Position numbers and translations under genes: made by a program. Below the pieces are notes generated by a model. The model saw only the letters and a list, made by a program, of their open reading frames with translations, was not told the DNA's origin and did not search any database. DNA of 64,000 nucleotides from Candidatus Rifleibacteriota bacterium. GTDB taxonomy: Bacteria > Muiribacteriota > Ozemobacteria > Ozemobacterales > Ozemobacteraceae. Shown here piece by piece: positions 55,954 through 64,000 of this stretch (position 1 is the stretch's first letter; each line of letters starts with the position of its first letter). The stretch is from the NCBI GenBank assembly GCA_024710355.1, contig JANJUX010000043.1, forward strand, positions 1-64,000, given 5' to 3'.

Positions 55954-56744
55954 TGCAGATATGCCGTATTAAAGTTGTTGATGCCTACTGTGAGAAAATA
56001 GTTGACCGCGAGAATCATCATGATCGAGACGACAACGGCACTGGTAGTGCTCTGGCCGACGCCTTCGGCGCCACCTTCGGTAGTAAAACCCTTGTAGCAG
56101 CCGATAATCGCAATGATACCGCCAAAGATCATTGCCTTGAAAAGACCACCCATCAGATCCTGAATCAGAAGCATGTGCAGAATCGAATCTCTGAATGAAA
56201 TGAGGGTCAGGCCGATCTGGTGCACAGCAACGATCGAGCCGCCGATCATGCCAACCACGTTGGTAAAAATTGTGAGCATGAACAGCATGATGGTACAGCC
56301 CCAGAAGCGCGGCACGACAAGATAGTCGACCGGATTGGTGGCCAGAGTTTCGAGCGCATCAATCTGTTCGGTAATTTTCATGGTACCGATTTCGGCGGCA
56401 ATGGCGCTGCCCACCCTGCCGGCAACCACGATCGAAGTAAGAATCGGCGCCAGTTCGCGTGCCATAGCCAGACTGACGACACCGCCGACATAGCTTTGCG
56501 CGCCCATCTGAGCAAACTGATAACCGATCTGAACGACGAGAACCGCGCCGGTCGAAACACCGGTGATCGCGACCATAGACAAAGAGTCGACGCCAATGCG
56601 CGACATCTGATCGAGAAGGTTTTTGAATGAAAAGCGGCCGGTTTTGAGGTTGTGAATTGTCCAGTAGATGGTCTGCATGAACAGAATGCTCATGCTGCCA
56701 ATCGCCTCGACAAAATCTTTTACTAGTCGGTTGAACAAGGTCAT
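55950..56744 (-). CDS. mlaE: Mla-type lipid transport permease
   Basis: 264 residues, an MlaE/Ttg2B-family integral membrane protein with about six hydrophobic segments. Features are A-R-E-L-A-P-I-L-T-S-I-V-V-A-G-R-V-G-S-A-I-A-A-E-I-G-T-M, the hallmark MlaE stretch, and a following E-Q-I-D-A-L coupling segment. It is the channel part of the retrograde or anterograde phospholipid transporter. It overlaps the S55 gene stop and the mlaF start by four bases each, so all three are tightly coupled. Confidence 0.94.
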   Translation of the reverse strand: MTLFNRLVKDFVEAIGSMSILFMQTIYWTIHNLKTGRFSFKNLLDQMSRIGVDSLSMVAITGVSTGAVLVVQIGYQFAQMGAQSYVGGVVSLAMARELAPILTSIVVAGRVGSAIAAEIGTMKITEQIDALETLATNPVDYLVVPRFWGCTIMLFMLTIFTNVVGMIGGSIVAVHQIGLTLISFRDSILHMLLIQDLMGGLFKAMIFGGIIAIIGCYKGFTTEGGAEGVGQSTTSAVVVSIMMILAVNYFLTVGINNFNTAYLQ

Positions 56745-58606
56745 TCCTCGCTGAGAGTCAGGGTCGTGTCAACCCGGCCGGTTACCACAAGGTTGGTGGG
56801 CTGAATTTCAAAGTCTTTACCGTTTAATTTCAATTTCTTGGTTTCATCGCCTTCGGCGGTCAGCTGAAAGAGAATGTCAGAGTTCTTCGGCGAATTGACC
56901 CAGCTGCGGATAACCGCATCGAAATCGCCGGGCAGGGATTCTTCGGAGCGGGAATCTCTGCCGGTTTTGCTTTCACGCGAATCGGCCGGCACGTCAACGT
57001 CTTCAACCTTCATATTCAGGCCATAAACGGAGAGGGTGAGGTTTTCGCGGCCGATGTCGTGCGGAATCGGCAGTTTAACCTTGCGCACGAATTTCTTTTC
57101 GCGGAAAGGGCGCAGCGTAACTTCGACATCGAGAATTCCGCCGCTTGAAACCGACGAGTTTTTGATTTCGACCTTTTCGATAGAAAGCGTGCGGCGGCGG
57201 GTTTCGACTTCGATTTTCAGCAGCAGCCTGGTCGGCATGACTTCCTCGTGCTCGCTTTCGGTCACCATGTCCATCAGGCTGGTCACTTCATTGATGAGTG
57301 CCTGAACAATATCGGTGCGCGAATAGAACATGTTTTCGCGCCGGAAATTGTATTTTTCACCCTTGCGGCTCGAACAGTCGAGAGAAACACCCATCAGCGC
57401 AGTGCCGGCGCCGGCGCGGTCAATTACCCCTTCAAGGGCCTGAATCAGAGTCGATTCGAGAACCATGACGAAAACCGAGGGATCTCTGACGATCTGGTAG
57501 TTGATACTGCGGTTGATCTGCAGGTTTTTATCGAAGACATCGATCTGAACCGGCACCATTTCGGGCAGGCGACCGATTTCGCCGCTCAGGCCTTTTTCAC
57601 GATCCTGGTTGATGACGCCGAGCATTTCGGTCGGAGCGCCAATTTTGAAAGGCATCTGTACACTCGAAAATGAATGGTGGATGTAAGCACCGGTAAGCAG
57701 AAACGAAACCGCACCCTTTTTGAGAAACGGGTGCGCCAGGGCCAGAATGCGCGGACCACTTCGGTGCGTCACCGTGCCAAGCGTGGTCATGTTGATATCG
57801 CCGCGGGCGAGCTGAATGCCGAGAGCCGAACCCGGCTCGAAAGTTTCGGCGGTGCCGTCCTGACGTTCGATGCCGTCAAGATCTTCTTTGGCGGGCAAAG
57901 CACCCTTGCGGGCCACAATGACGTTTTTCTTCTGCAGCTTTGTCTTGAGCACATCGGCCGCGCGGCCATAGAGTCCCTCAATGTAAACATCGACCGAAGC
58001 CTGCCGAAAAACAGCTTCGCCGGCAGCGGGTTTTATGGCAGCGGCGATGTCGAAGGGGGCTTCTAAAATGGCAGAAACGGGGTTACCCCCGAGTTGCAGC
58101 GGCGCTTCCGGAATCCAGCGTTTTATCGCAGAGTTACCGTCGGTATCTGCACAGGCCATGTCCGGGTATGACCAGATTTCCAGCATCTCTTCTATTGGTG
58201 TTACCAGGCCAACCGTATGATCGGTCATGATCCAGCCAGAGCTGACACCGCCCATGAGCTTGCCATCGATGTAAACCGGGCTGCCGCTCATGCCGGCCGC
58301 GATACCGCCGGCTCTCTTTATCACTTCGCCGCTGACCTTGACCAAAATTGACTTGCCGTTGATCAGAACGTTTTCGTTCACCTTGTTGTTGGCCAGAATG
58401 CCGAGAACCTCGACATCGAAGGTTTCAATCTTGCGGCCAAGCACGACAGTTTTACCAAAGCCCTTCATGCCGACTTTGACATCTTTGAGACGCAGAATAT
58501 CGACATTCTGTGCAAAAGCCAGACTGGCATCCCCGAACAGGAAGGCCAACGTCAGAAGAACCACGATGCAGAACCGCTGCTCAGCAAAAAGCATTGACAT
58601 ACCCAT
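56741..58606 (-). CDS. SpoIVB peptidase S55-domain protein
   Basis: About 621 residues; the start is ambiguous among ATGs at 58606, 58600 and 58594, all before a Sec signal peptide (cleavage after A-F-A). The early part has K-V-G-M-K-G-F-G-K-T-V and the S55 serine motif G-I-A-A-G-M-S-G-S-P-V-Y-I. About 180 residues later comes G-T-V-T-H ... A-L-A-H-P-F, the likely histidine region. This serine-then-histidine order differs from Bacillus SpoIVB but is usual in S55 proteins of non-sporulating bacteria. The C-terminal part has beta-rich domains. Known in Bacillus: a signalling protease. Here it heads the Mla operon, so a periplasmic role in envelope control is inferred. Confidence 0.8.
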   Translation of the reverse strand: MGMSMLFAEQRFCIVVLLTLAFLFGDASLAFAQNVDILRLKDVKVGMKGFGKTVVLGRKIETFDVEVLGILANNKVNENVLINGKSILVKVSGEVIKRAGGIAAGMSGSPVYIDGKLMGGVSSGWIMTDHTVGLVTPIEEMLEIWSYPDMACADTDGNSAIKRWIPEAPLQLGGNPVSAILEAPFDIAAAIKPAAGEAVFRQASVDVYIEGLYGRAADVLKTKLQKKNVIVARKGALPAKEDLDGIERQDGTAETFEPGSALGIQLARGDINMTTLGTVTHRSGPRILALAHPFLKKGAVSFLLTGAYIHHSFSSVQMPFKIGAPTEMLGVINQDREKGLSGEIGRLPEMVPVQIDVFDKNLQINRSINYQIVRDPSVFVMVLESTLIQALEGVIDRAGAGTALMGVSLDCSSRKGEKYNFRRENMFYSRTDIVQALINEVTSLMDMVTESEHEEVMPTRLLLKIEVETRRRTLSIEKVEIKNSSVSSGGILDVEVTLRPFREKKFVRKVKLPIPHDIGRENLTLSVYGLNMKVEDVDVPADSRESKTGRDSRSEESLPGDFDAVIRSWVNSPKNSDILFQLTAEGDETKKLKLNGKDFEIQPTNLVVTGRVDTTLTLSEE

Positions 58607-58715
58607 TTTAAATGGCCACACCTTTTTCCTAAAACCTCTGAAACCAGGCAATTTATCTGCCCCAAAATCGAGACATCAAAACCGTTACACAACACCCGGT
58701 CAGAAATCTATCGGC

Positions 58716-58744
58716 ATAATACAGCCTAAACAATAGTCGGGCAA
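58716..58744 (-). promoter_or_regulatory. Promoter of the S55-mla operon
   Basis: On the minus strand TTGCCC (58744-58739), 17-base spacer, TATTAT (58721-58716), about 110 bases before the S55 gene start. Five of six -10 matches with ideal spacing. It lies in the only sizeable gap between asnB and the following long gene series. Confidence 0.55.
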
Positions 58745-58779
58745 TAGCATTTTGTTAATTGCCATGGTTGCCGCCGAAA

Positions 58780-60660
58780 TCATTTTTGAGCCGGCTGCAG
58801 CCATCTTTTTTGCCACAGCGCAAACATCAGCAAGGCCCACAGGCGATAGCCATTGTCTCTGACCCGGTTTCTGTGGTCATCGAACAGCTGCATCACGCGC
58901 CCGGTATCAGGAAAAAGCCGGCGAAAGCTCTCTGAATGAACGCAGTCGGCAAAAAAATCAGCCAGACTACCCTCAAGCCACAAGGAAACCGGGCTGCCAA
59001 AACCTTCTTTTTTCTTTTTCAGCAGCGGTGCTGGTAAAGTTCCGGTAAGACTGCGGCGCAGCAGTGATTTTGTCTGGAAAAGGCTGAATTTTTCATTTTC
59101 TGGAACAGCAAATGCCGCCTCAACGATGCGGTAATCAAGAAACGGCGATCTGACCTCGAGGGTATGGGCCATGGCTGCCTGGTCAGCTTTGTAGAGAACG
59201 TCGTCGACCAGCCAGCTCTGCAGATCGACCAGCGCCTGCTGCTGCAACATGGGCAGACCACGCACCGAGGCATACATCGGAGCAAAAGTATCGAAGGTTT
59301 TATGGTGCCCTGCCTCATCCAGCATCTGCGGGTGCAGCAGCAGTTTTTTTTCATCTTCAGAAAACAGCTGACGCCAGGCGCAATGGCTTTTCTCTGGCGG
59401 CAGATGGGCAAATTCGCAGAACTGACGCAGCTTGTAATGAGTGCTGACCTTGCCGCGATCGGCCGGCAGCAGGTTTATCATCCCCAAACCAATACGCAAA
59501 AGACTTTTCCAGAACGGAATCGACCGAAAACCGGTCAGAGCCAGAGCATCAGCCCGCCTGGTCTCGTAACCGGCAAACAGTTCGTCGCCGCCATCACCAC
59601 CCAGCACAACCTTCATTTTCTGTGCCGCCATGCTGCAGAGCTGAAAATACGGCATTACTGAAGTGTCGGCAAAAGGCTGGTCGAAATACTCGACGATGCG
59701 CTCAAGAAAAGCCGGGTCAGGCTCGCAGAAATGCGTCGATGCGTTCTCAAGCTTCAGTCCGGCAGCAAATTCGGCCGCAGCAGCCGACTCATCATAACTT
59801 TTCTCTCGAAAACCGATGGTGAACGTCTGCAGTTCGCTGTTGCTGCGGGCCGCCATCGCAGTTATCGCCGAAGAATCGATGCCGCCGCTGAGAAATGAGC
59901 CGACGGGCACATCGCTGATCAGTCGGTATTGCACAGCCGAATTCAGCAGGTCGGCCAGATCGTCACTGCGACGGCAGCTCCCGTCTCTGATCCGGCGCGC
60001 CAGGTTCCAGTATTGCACACGACTGAGCCCAGAAGACGTAATCTTTATAAAGTGGCCGGGCTCAAGCTTTTCAATGCCGGCAAATGCCGTTGCACGGCCG
60101 GTGACGTAACCCAGCGACAGATAGTCTGAGAACGCAGTGAGATTCAAGCGCACTGATATTCGCGGGTGTCTGAGAATGGCCTTGGGCTCGGAGGCAAAAA
60201 CGAATTCGTGCCCGTCATACCAGTAATAAAAAGGTTTTACCCCAAGTCGGTCTCTGACACAGAAAAGACTCTGCTCAACCCGGTCAAAAATGGCAAAAGC
60301 GAACATGCCATTGAGATATTGCAGGCAATCGGGACCTTTATGCGCCCAGAGCTCTGCCAGAATCTCGGTATCAGAAGTAGTGCGCGGCGAAAAATCAGGA
60401 ATGAGCCCATGCAGCTCGCGGTAATTGTAGATCTCGCCGTTGAAAACCAGAACATAGCGGCCATTGGCGGAAACGAATGGCTGATCGGCCCTTGAAGCCA
60501 GATCTATGATCGATAACCGCTGATGACCGAAAGCGGCCGGGCGCTCGACGAAAAAACCGCTCGCTTCATTGCCACGGTGCCTGAGACTCGCCGCCATATC
60601 CCTGACGATTTCACCCGGCGTCTCTGACGTAAAATTAAAAAAGCCGCAGATACCACACAT
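58780..60660 (-). CDS. asnB: Asparagine synthase (glutamine-hydrolysing)
   Basis: 626 residues, complete two-domain enzyme. Residues 2-190 are a class II glutamine amidotransferase with nucleophile Cys2 (M-C-G-I-C-G) and R-L-S-I-I-D. About 210-620 is the ATP-dependent synthase with S-G-G-I-D-S-S-A and G-D-G-G-D-E-L-F-A-G-Y. It makes asparagine or amidates a sugar or peptide acid. Its neighbours (radical SAM protein, glycosyltransferase, methyltransferase) suggest the enlarged group common in surface polysaccharide loci rather than housekeeping asparagine supply. It starts 6 bases after the radical SAM gene. Confidence 0.92.
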   Translation of the reverse strand: MCGICGFFNFTSETPGEIVRDMAASLRHRGNEASGFFVERPAAFGHQRLSIIDLASRADQPFVSANGRYVLVFNGEIYNYRELHGLIPDFSPRTTSDTEILAELWAHKGPDCLQYLNGMFAFAIFDRVEQSLFCVRDRLGVKPFYYWYDGHEFVFASEPKAILRHPRISVRLNLTAFSDYLSLGYVTGRATAFAGIEKLEPGHFIKITSSGLSRVQYWNLARRIRDGSCRRSDDLADLLNSAVQYRLISDVPVGSFLSGGIDSSAITAMAARSNSELQTFTIGFREKSYDESAAAAEFAAGLKLENASTHFCEPDPAFLERIVEYFDQPFADTSVMPYFQLCSMAAQKMKVVLGGDGGDELFAGYETRRADALALTGFRSIPFWKSLLRIGLGMINLLPADRGKVSTHYKLRQFCEFAHLPPEKSHCAWRQLFSEDEKKLLLHPQMLDEAGHHKTFDTFAPMYASVRGLPMLQQQALVDLQSWLVDDVLYKADQAAMAHTLEVRSPFLDYRIVEAAFAVPENEKFSLFQTKSLLRRSLTGTLPAPLLKKKKEGFGSPVSLWLEGSLADFFADCVHSESFRRLFPDTGRVMQLFDDHRNRVRDNGYRLWALLMFALWQKRWLQPAQK

Positions 60661-60666
60661 AATCGG

Positions 60667-62190
60667 TTATCGCCACCGCTTGAGCAGCTTCTGTGCCATA
60701 AAAAACAGGGCGCCCTCGACGAGAAAGGCCGACCAGCCTGATTTAAACCTGAAGCTGGCCAGCGGCCTGTAGAGTTTTGAAGCGCACCTGATCAGAGCGT
60801 CTTTGAGCGAGCCGCTTTGCAGCAGCAGATCAGCTTTGTTGTCAACAAAATAACTGGTTACCTGAAGCATTCTGATCGCACTTTTCATTGCCTCAGACAG
60901 CCATGGGGCCGCCACTTCCTGCTCTATTTCGGAATTTATCCATTCGTCGAGGCTGGCGGGCGGGCGATAGCCCATTTCGATTGCCTTTTCACCCAGAACC
61001 GAACCGGGAACGACTCTGAAAATATTGGGCTGAAAGATAAAGCAGCGCTGGTTCTCTCTGATAAGTTGCTGCAGCAGGCGCGTCGTCTGCCGCATCTCTT
61101 CGATAGTTTCAGAGGGAGTTCCGACAATCCAGTTATACGCTGCAATCAGCTTCGGGTGGCGCGCCAGCCTGCGGTTGACTTCGATGATATCCTCGACCCT
61201 GATACCCTTCTGAAAAAGATCGAGAACCCGCTGGCAACCAGACTCAACACCGATATGCAGCATCTCGGTACCGGTTTCTGCCAGCAGTTCGAGAAAGCTG
61301 TCATCCATGCGCTTTATTTCATCGATCCGGGCGCCCCGAAAGCTCAGTTTAACCTTGATATTTCTGCTCTTAAGCAGTTCAACTATTTTTCTGATATGAT
61401 CGAGGTTGACAAAGGAGTCATCGTCGTAAAAATAAATGGTGGTGGCGCCATATTCTTTGTGCAGAAACGCTATGTGGTCAACAGCCTCGGCTGCGGCAAT
61501 CGGCACCCATTTTGGCGAAAAATCGCGATAAAGGGCCGGCGAAATGCAGAAAGCACAGCGGTATGGGCAGCCGTAGGCGCTGTAAATCGGAAAAATGCGA
61601 TCGTTCGAGCCAATCTGCCCATAAACCGAATAATCTTCAATTACTTCGTATGGCAGATCTGTATAACCGACCGGTTCGAAACCGTGAAAACGCGGGTTGA
61701 AGTGCGTGTTTCCGGCAAATCTGAAGCCCAGACCGGGAATGAGCCTGAGACTCTCGAAATCATCGACCCGGCCGGCAGCGATTGCCTCGGCAAGCATACT
61801 GACCGACGAAAGCCCGCTTCCGGCAACCACATAATCTATGCTGGGTTCATGAAGACATGATGCGGGGTCAACGGTTGGCATTGCGCCCCCCCAGACTACC
61901 GGCACTTCAGAAAAGGTCTTGATGAACCGCGAAATTTCAAGCGCATGGGCGGTCGGAAAACCGGCCATAACCGTCAGACCCACCCACAATGGCTGACAAT
62001 CTACAATCAACTTCTGCAGTTCGCAGCGCCAGTCTGCTTCGATAACCCTCGTATCGAGTATTTTCACTCCAATATCGAGTTTTTTCAGAGCAGCCGCGAC
62101 ATAAAGCAGACTCAGAGGCAGATGTCTTGAAAATTCGCCCGACAACCCCATCTGCGGCTGAATCAGAATAACTGAATGTTTATTTCTCAT
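60667..62190 (-). CDS. B12-binding-domain radical SAM protein
   Basis: 507 residues. The N-terminal 140 residues resemble a cobalamin-binding domain: P-L-S-L-L-Y-V-A-A-A-L, then V-V-W-G-G-A-M-P-T and D-Y-V-V-A-G-S-G. The radical SAM core carries Y-G-C-P-Y-R-C-A-F-C (CX3CX2C) near 206-215. Family members methylate or rearrange unactivated carbons of lipids, antibiotics or sugars. The exact reaction here is unknown. Its ATG overlaps the upstream glycosyltransferase stop by one base (TGATG). Confidence 0.88.
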   Translation of the reverse strand: MRNKHSVILIQPQMGLSGEFSRHLPLSLLYVAAALKKLDIGVKILDTRVIEADWRCELQKLIVDCQPLWVGLTVMAGFPTAHALEISRFIKTFSEVPVVWGGAMPTVDPASCLHEPSIDYVVAGSGLSSVSMLAEAIAAGRVDDFESLRLIPGLGFRFAGNTHFNPRFHGFEPVGYTDLPYEVIEDYSVYGQIGSNDRIFPIYSAYGCPYRCAFCISPALYRDFSPKWVPIAAAEAVDHIAFLHKEYGATTIYFYDDDSFVNLDHIRKIVELLKSRNIKVKLSFRGARIDEIKRMDDSFLELLAETGTEMLHIGVESGCQRVLDLFQKGIRVEDIIEVNRRLARHPKLIAAYNWIVGTPSETIEEMRQTTRLLQQLIRENQRCFIFQPNIFRVVPGSVLGEKAIEMGYRPPASLDEWINSEIEQEVAAPWLSEAMKSAIRMLQVTSYFVDNKADLLLQSGSLKDALIRCASKLYRPLASFRFKSGWSAFLVEGALFFMAQKLLKRWR

Positions 62191-63086
62191 CAGCTTCGTT
62201 TTGCAATCGAATCAACGTAGATTTTTCCGAGAATGAAAGCCAGAAAAGAATAGCCAATGGTCAAAACGCTGACTCCGAGCGAGAATACAAAGCCAATAAA
62301 GGTTTCACGCTCAAGATGTTTCTTAATCAGCAGCAACCCGGAAAAGCCCGAGACAACCAGCGCCAGCAGCCCGGCAAAACACTTTATCGGCTGATAAATC
62401 AGCGACATGCTAATTACAAGAAAGAAGGTACGAATCGAATCGCGCAGGTGCCTGACCTTTGAAACGCCGGTGCGGTCGCCGTATTCGATCGGAATATATT
62501 CGATAAACTGGTGATTGAGGGCGGCAAAAAAGGTCAAGGATGTCGAAAACGAGAAGCCCTTGCTGAAAAGGTGCCCGCCCAGGTCTACAAGTGACTTTCT
62601 GAAGATTCTTATGCCGCTGTTCGGGTCCTGTGAGTCATGGTTGCCAAAATATTTGAGCAGCAGCTTCAGAACCGCCCGCATCAGACTGACGACTTGCGAT
62701 TGCGAGGTAATCTGCCTGGCCCCGACCACCATATCGTAGATGTCCATCAATGGGATCATGCGGCGGAAAATCTCAGGATCGTAAGTGCTGTCGGCGTCGA
62801 TTATGCCGATATACGGAAACCGGGCTCTGTTGATGCCGGTAAGCAGTGTTCGACCATAACCGTAATTTTTGGGGTGGCTGAGAAAAATACACTTGCCGGT
62901 CGGAACATTGGCTGCAGTCTGGTCTGATGAGCCGTCATCGACCACGATTATTTCAAAGGGAAGCCCGTCGAATGAAGACAGCACCGCGTGGCACTTCTCT
63001 ACGGTCGCAGCGATCGCTCTTTCCTCATTGAATGCAGGAATTACTACAGAAATGCCGTGCTTCTTGATTTCACCAGAATAATTCAT
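62190..63086 (-). CDS. Family 2 glycosyltransferase with C-terminal membrane helices
   Basis: 298 residues from the ATG at 63086, preceded by AGAGGA; an upstream in-frame start at 63125 is less likely. The N-terminal GT-A domain has I-S-V-V-I-P-A-F-N-E-E, V-V-D-D-G-S-S-D and the metal-binding I-I-D-A-D-S. Two membrane helices end the protein, as in polyprenyl-phosphate sugar transferases (DPM1-like). Likely it charges a lipid carrier with a sugar for envelope glycans. It is coupled to the radical SAM gene. Confidence 0.88.
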   Translation of the reverse strand: MNYSGEIKKHGISVVIPAFNEERAIAATVEKCHAVLSSFDGLPFEIIVVDDGSSDQTAANVPTGKCIFLSHPKNYGYGRTLLTGINRARFPYIGIIDADSTYDPEIFRRMIPLMDIYDMVVGARQITSQSQVVSLMRAVLKLLLKYFGNHDSQDPNSGIRIFRKSLVDLGGHLFSKGFSFSTSLTFFAALNHQFIEYIPIEYGDRTGVSKVRHLRDSIRTFFLVISMSLIYQPIKCFAGLLALVVSGFSGLLLIKKHLERETFIGFVFSLGVSVLTIGYSFLAFILGKIYVDSIAKRS

Positions 63087-63210
63087 TGATTCCTCTTGCC
63101 GTCTTTCTGAATTCAATCGCGTCAAAGCAGGCTAGCACAGCGACAGAAACAAGTCAAACCGGCAAAGAGATCAGAAAAAGGCCCTGCAGACAGCCCGATG
63201 GCCAGCGAAA

Positions 63211-63843
63211 TTAACTGGCGACAGTTTTCTTGCTGACCCTGAACGAAAATTCGATCTCGTCGAAACCTCCGACCCAGAAGCACCACAGGCGGGAGCAAAT
63301 GTAGGGAGAGAGGCGTGCGAAGGCATCGATCACCGCTCCGGCCAGCTCCGCAGCACTGCACATCCAGCCCGGCATGACCGTGCGCTTCAGATAGACCTGG
63401 GCAAACCAGCGCAGTCGCATATTCTGCAGCTCAAGATCGACTCCCTGATAACCGCCCTTAAAATCGGGGTTGAAATAAAGCGGAAAGGAAACGTCAAAGC
63501 CTCGGCAATGCTGCGGATGCGTGAAGCCACGCGAAAAATGCGGCACCCGCAGTCTGATTTTACAGCCATCGGCACCAATTCGATGTAATTCACGCATGAC
63601 GCTGAAAGGGTCATTCAGATGTTCGAGCAGGTGATCAGCCTCGATCAGGTCGAAACTGCCGTCAGCAAACGGGTAAGGCAACCGGTTCAGGTCGTGGCAG
63701 ATATCGGGCCCCGAAGCTGCAGCGAAATCGACGTTCAGGTAGCCGTCTTTCTTGAACTCTCCACAGCCCAGGTTCAGCTTTCGCAATTTCTGCTCCCGAT
63801 TATCTCGATGAAATAAGGATTCCGTTCGAGATTCTTCTCTCAT
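63211..63843 (-). CDS. SAM-dependent methyltransferase, class I
   Basis: Up to 210 residues. The SAM motif L-N-L-G-C-G-E-F-K-K-D-G-Y-L-N-V-D begins near residue 23, followed by F-D-L-I-E-A-D-H-L-L-E-H-L. The ATG at 63843 overlaps the preceding gene by 44 bases; a TTG at 63786 with GGGAG 6 bases before it would give 191 residues and no overlap. The family includes sugar and small-molecule methyltransferases of surface polysaccharide loci. The target is unknown. A 124-base gap with nothing recognisable follows. Confidence 0.82.
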   Translation of the reverse strand: MREESRTESLFHRDNREQKLRKLNLGCGEFKKDGYLNVDFAAASGPDICHDLNRLPYPFADGSFDLIEADHLLEHLNDPFSVMRELHRIGADGCKIRLRVPHFSRGFTHPQHCRGFDVSFPLYFNPDFKGGYQGVDLELQNMRLRWFAQVYLKRTVMPGWMCSAAELAGAVIDAFARLSPYICSRLWCFWVGGFDEIEFSFRVSKKTVAS

Positions 63844-64000
63844 GACCGTCTGACGGGCTGTTCACCGTGCGGCCGCGCACGATCATCGACGAAGAACCAC
63901 CACCATCGAGATTTATCGCATGCCGGGTTCCGAGTGATCTCAGATAACCGGCCAGCTCATCGAGTTTCATGCCGGCATTGCGCTGTGTCCGGCCATCGAC
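63800..64000 (-). CDS. Phosphodiester glycosidase (NAGPA-like) domain protein, C-terminal fragment
   Basis: The gene runs off the right edge; 66 residues are visible. They match the end of the phosphodiester glycosidase/DUF2233 family: V-D-G-R-T, then M-K-L-D-E-L-A-G-Y-L-R-S-L-G, A-I-N-L-D-G-G-G-S-S-S-M, and V-N-S-P-S-D-G-H-E-R. Family members remove or uncover sugar-phosphodiester groups (the eukaryotic uncovering enzyme, and bacterial exopolysaccharide proteins). It is upstream of, and overlaps or abuts, the methyltransferase gene. Confidence 0.8.
   Translation of the reverse strand, partial: VDGRTQRNAGMKLDELAGYLRSLGTRHAINLDGGGSSSMIVRGRTVNSPSDGHERRISNGILISSR

Overview
The window is protein-dense (53-55 % GC by eye), has no visible tRNA or rRNA gene, and has no gene-free stretch over 300 bases. 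It suggests a Gram-negative, double-membraned bacterium outside the well-studied phyla: it carries an Mla-type lipid-transport operon, a PorV-like outer-membrane protein, lipoproteins, type IV pilus ATPases and a short pilin. The giant Ig-like proteins, pilus genes and many TPR proteins recall Candidatus Riflebacteria (Ozemobacteria). That placement is a guess from gene style and not a computed result.

Left part, plus strand (1-37170). Two tandem copies of a two-gene cassette dominate the first 22 kb. Each copy is a secreted protein of more than 3300 residues built of Ig-like beta-sandwich units with a FlgD/T9SS-like C-terminal domain, followed by a small TPR lipoprotein with a low-complexity linker. 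A PorV-family outer-membrane protein follows. Next come a STAS-domain protein, shikimate dehydrogenase, the pilus motor ATPases PilB and PilT, two adjacent paralogous membrane sulfatase/LtaS-like enzymes, a membrane-embedded spermidine-synthase-like protein, a type IV pilin, and a prepilin-peptidase-like protein that seems to lack the catalytic aspartates.

Right part, minus strand (37171-64000). Read in transcription order from the right edge: a surface-polysaccharide-like group (phosphodiester glycosidase fragment, methyltransferase, glycosyltransferase, B12-binding radical SAM protein, asparagine synthase); then, behind a good promoter, an S55 peptidase-like protein with mlaE, mlaF and an MCE protein carrying an extra C-terminal beta domain; asparaginase; three TPR-containing proteins (zinc-ribbon membrane protein, MA-type metallopeptidase, TMTC-like membrane protein); purine nucleoside phosphorylase, prfA, prmC and tsaC; a chemoreceptor; then rlmN, a PASTA protein, a pseudokinase, rpe and a TPR protein. 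Gaps are mostly short or overlapping, so long transcripts are likely.

The points most worth following are: (1) the duplicated giant-protein/lipoprotein cassette next to a PorV homologue, a candidate undescribed surface or secretion system; (2) the rlmN-PASTA-pseudokinase-rpe group, which looks like the classical PrkC locus with the kinase split in two and its catalytic residues lost; (3) the S55-Mla operon; (4) the prepilin-peptidase-like protein without its aspartates.
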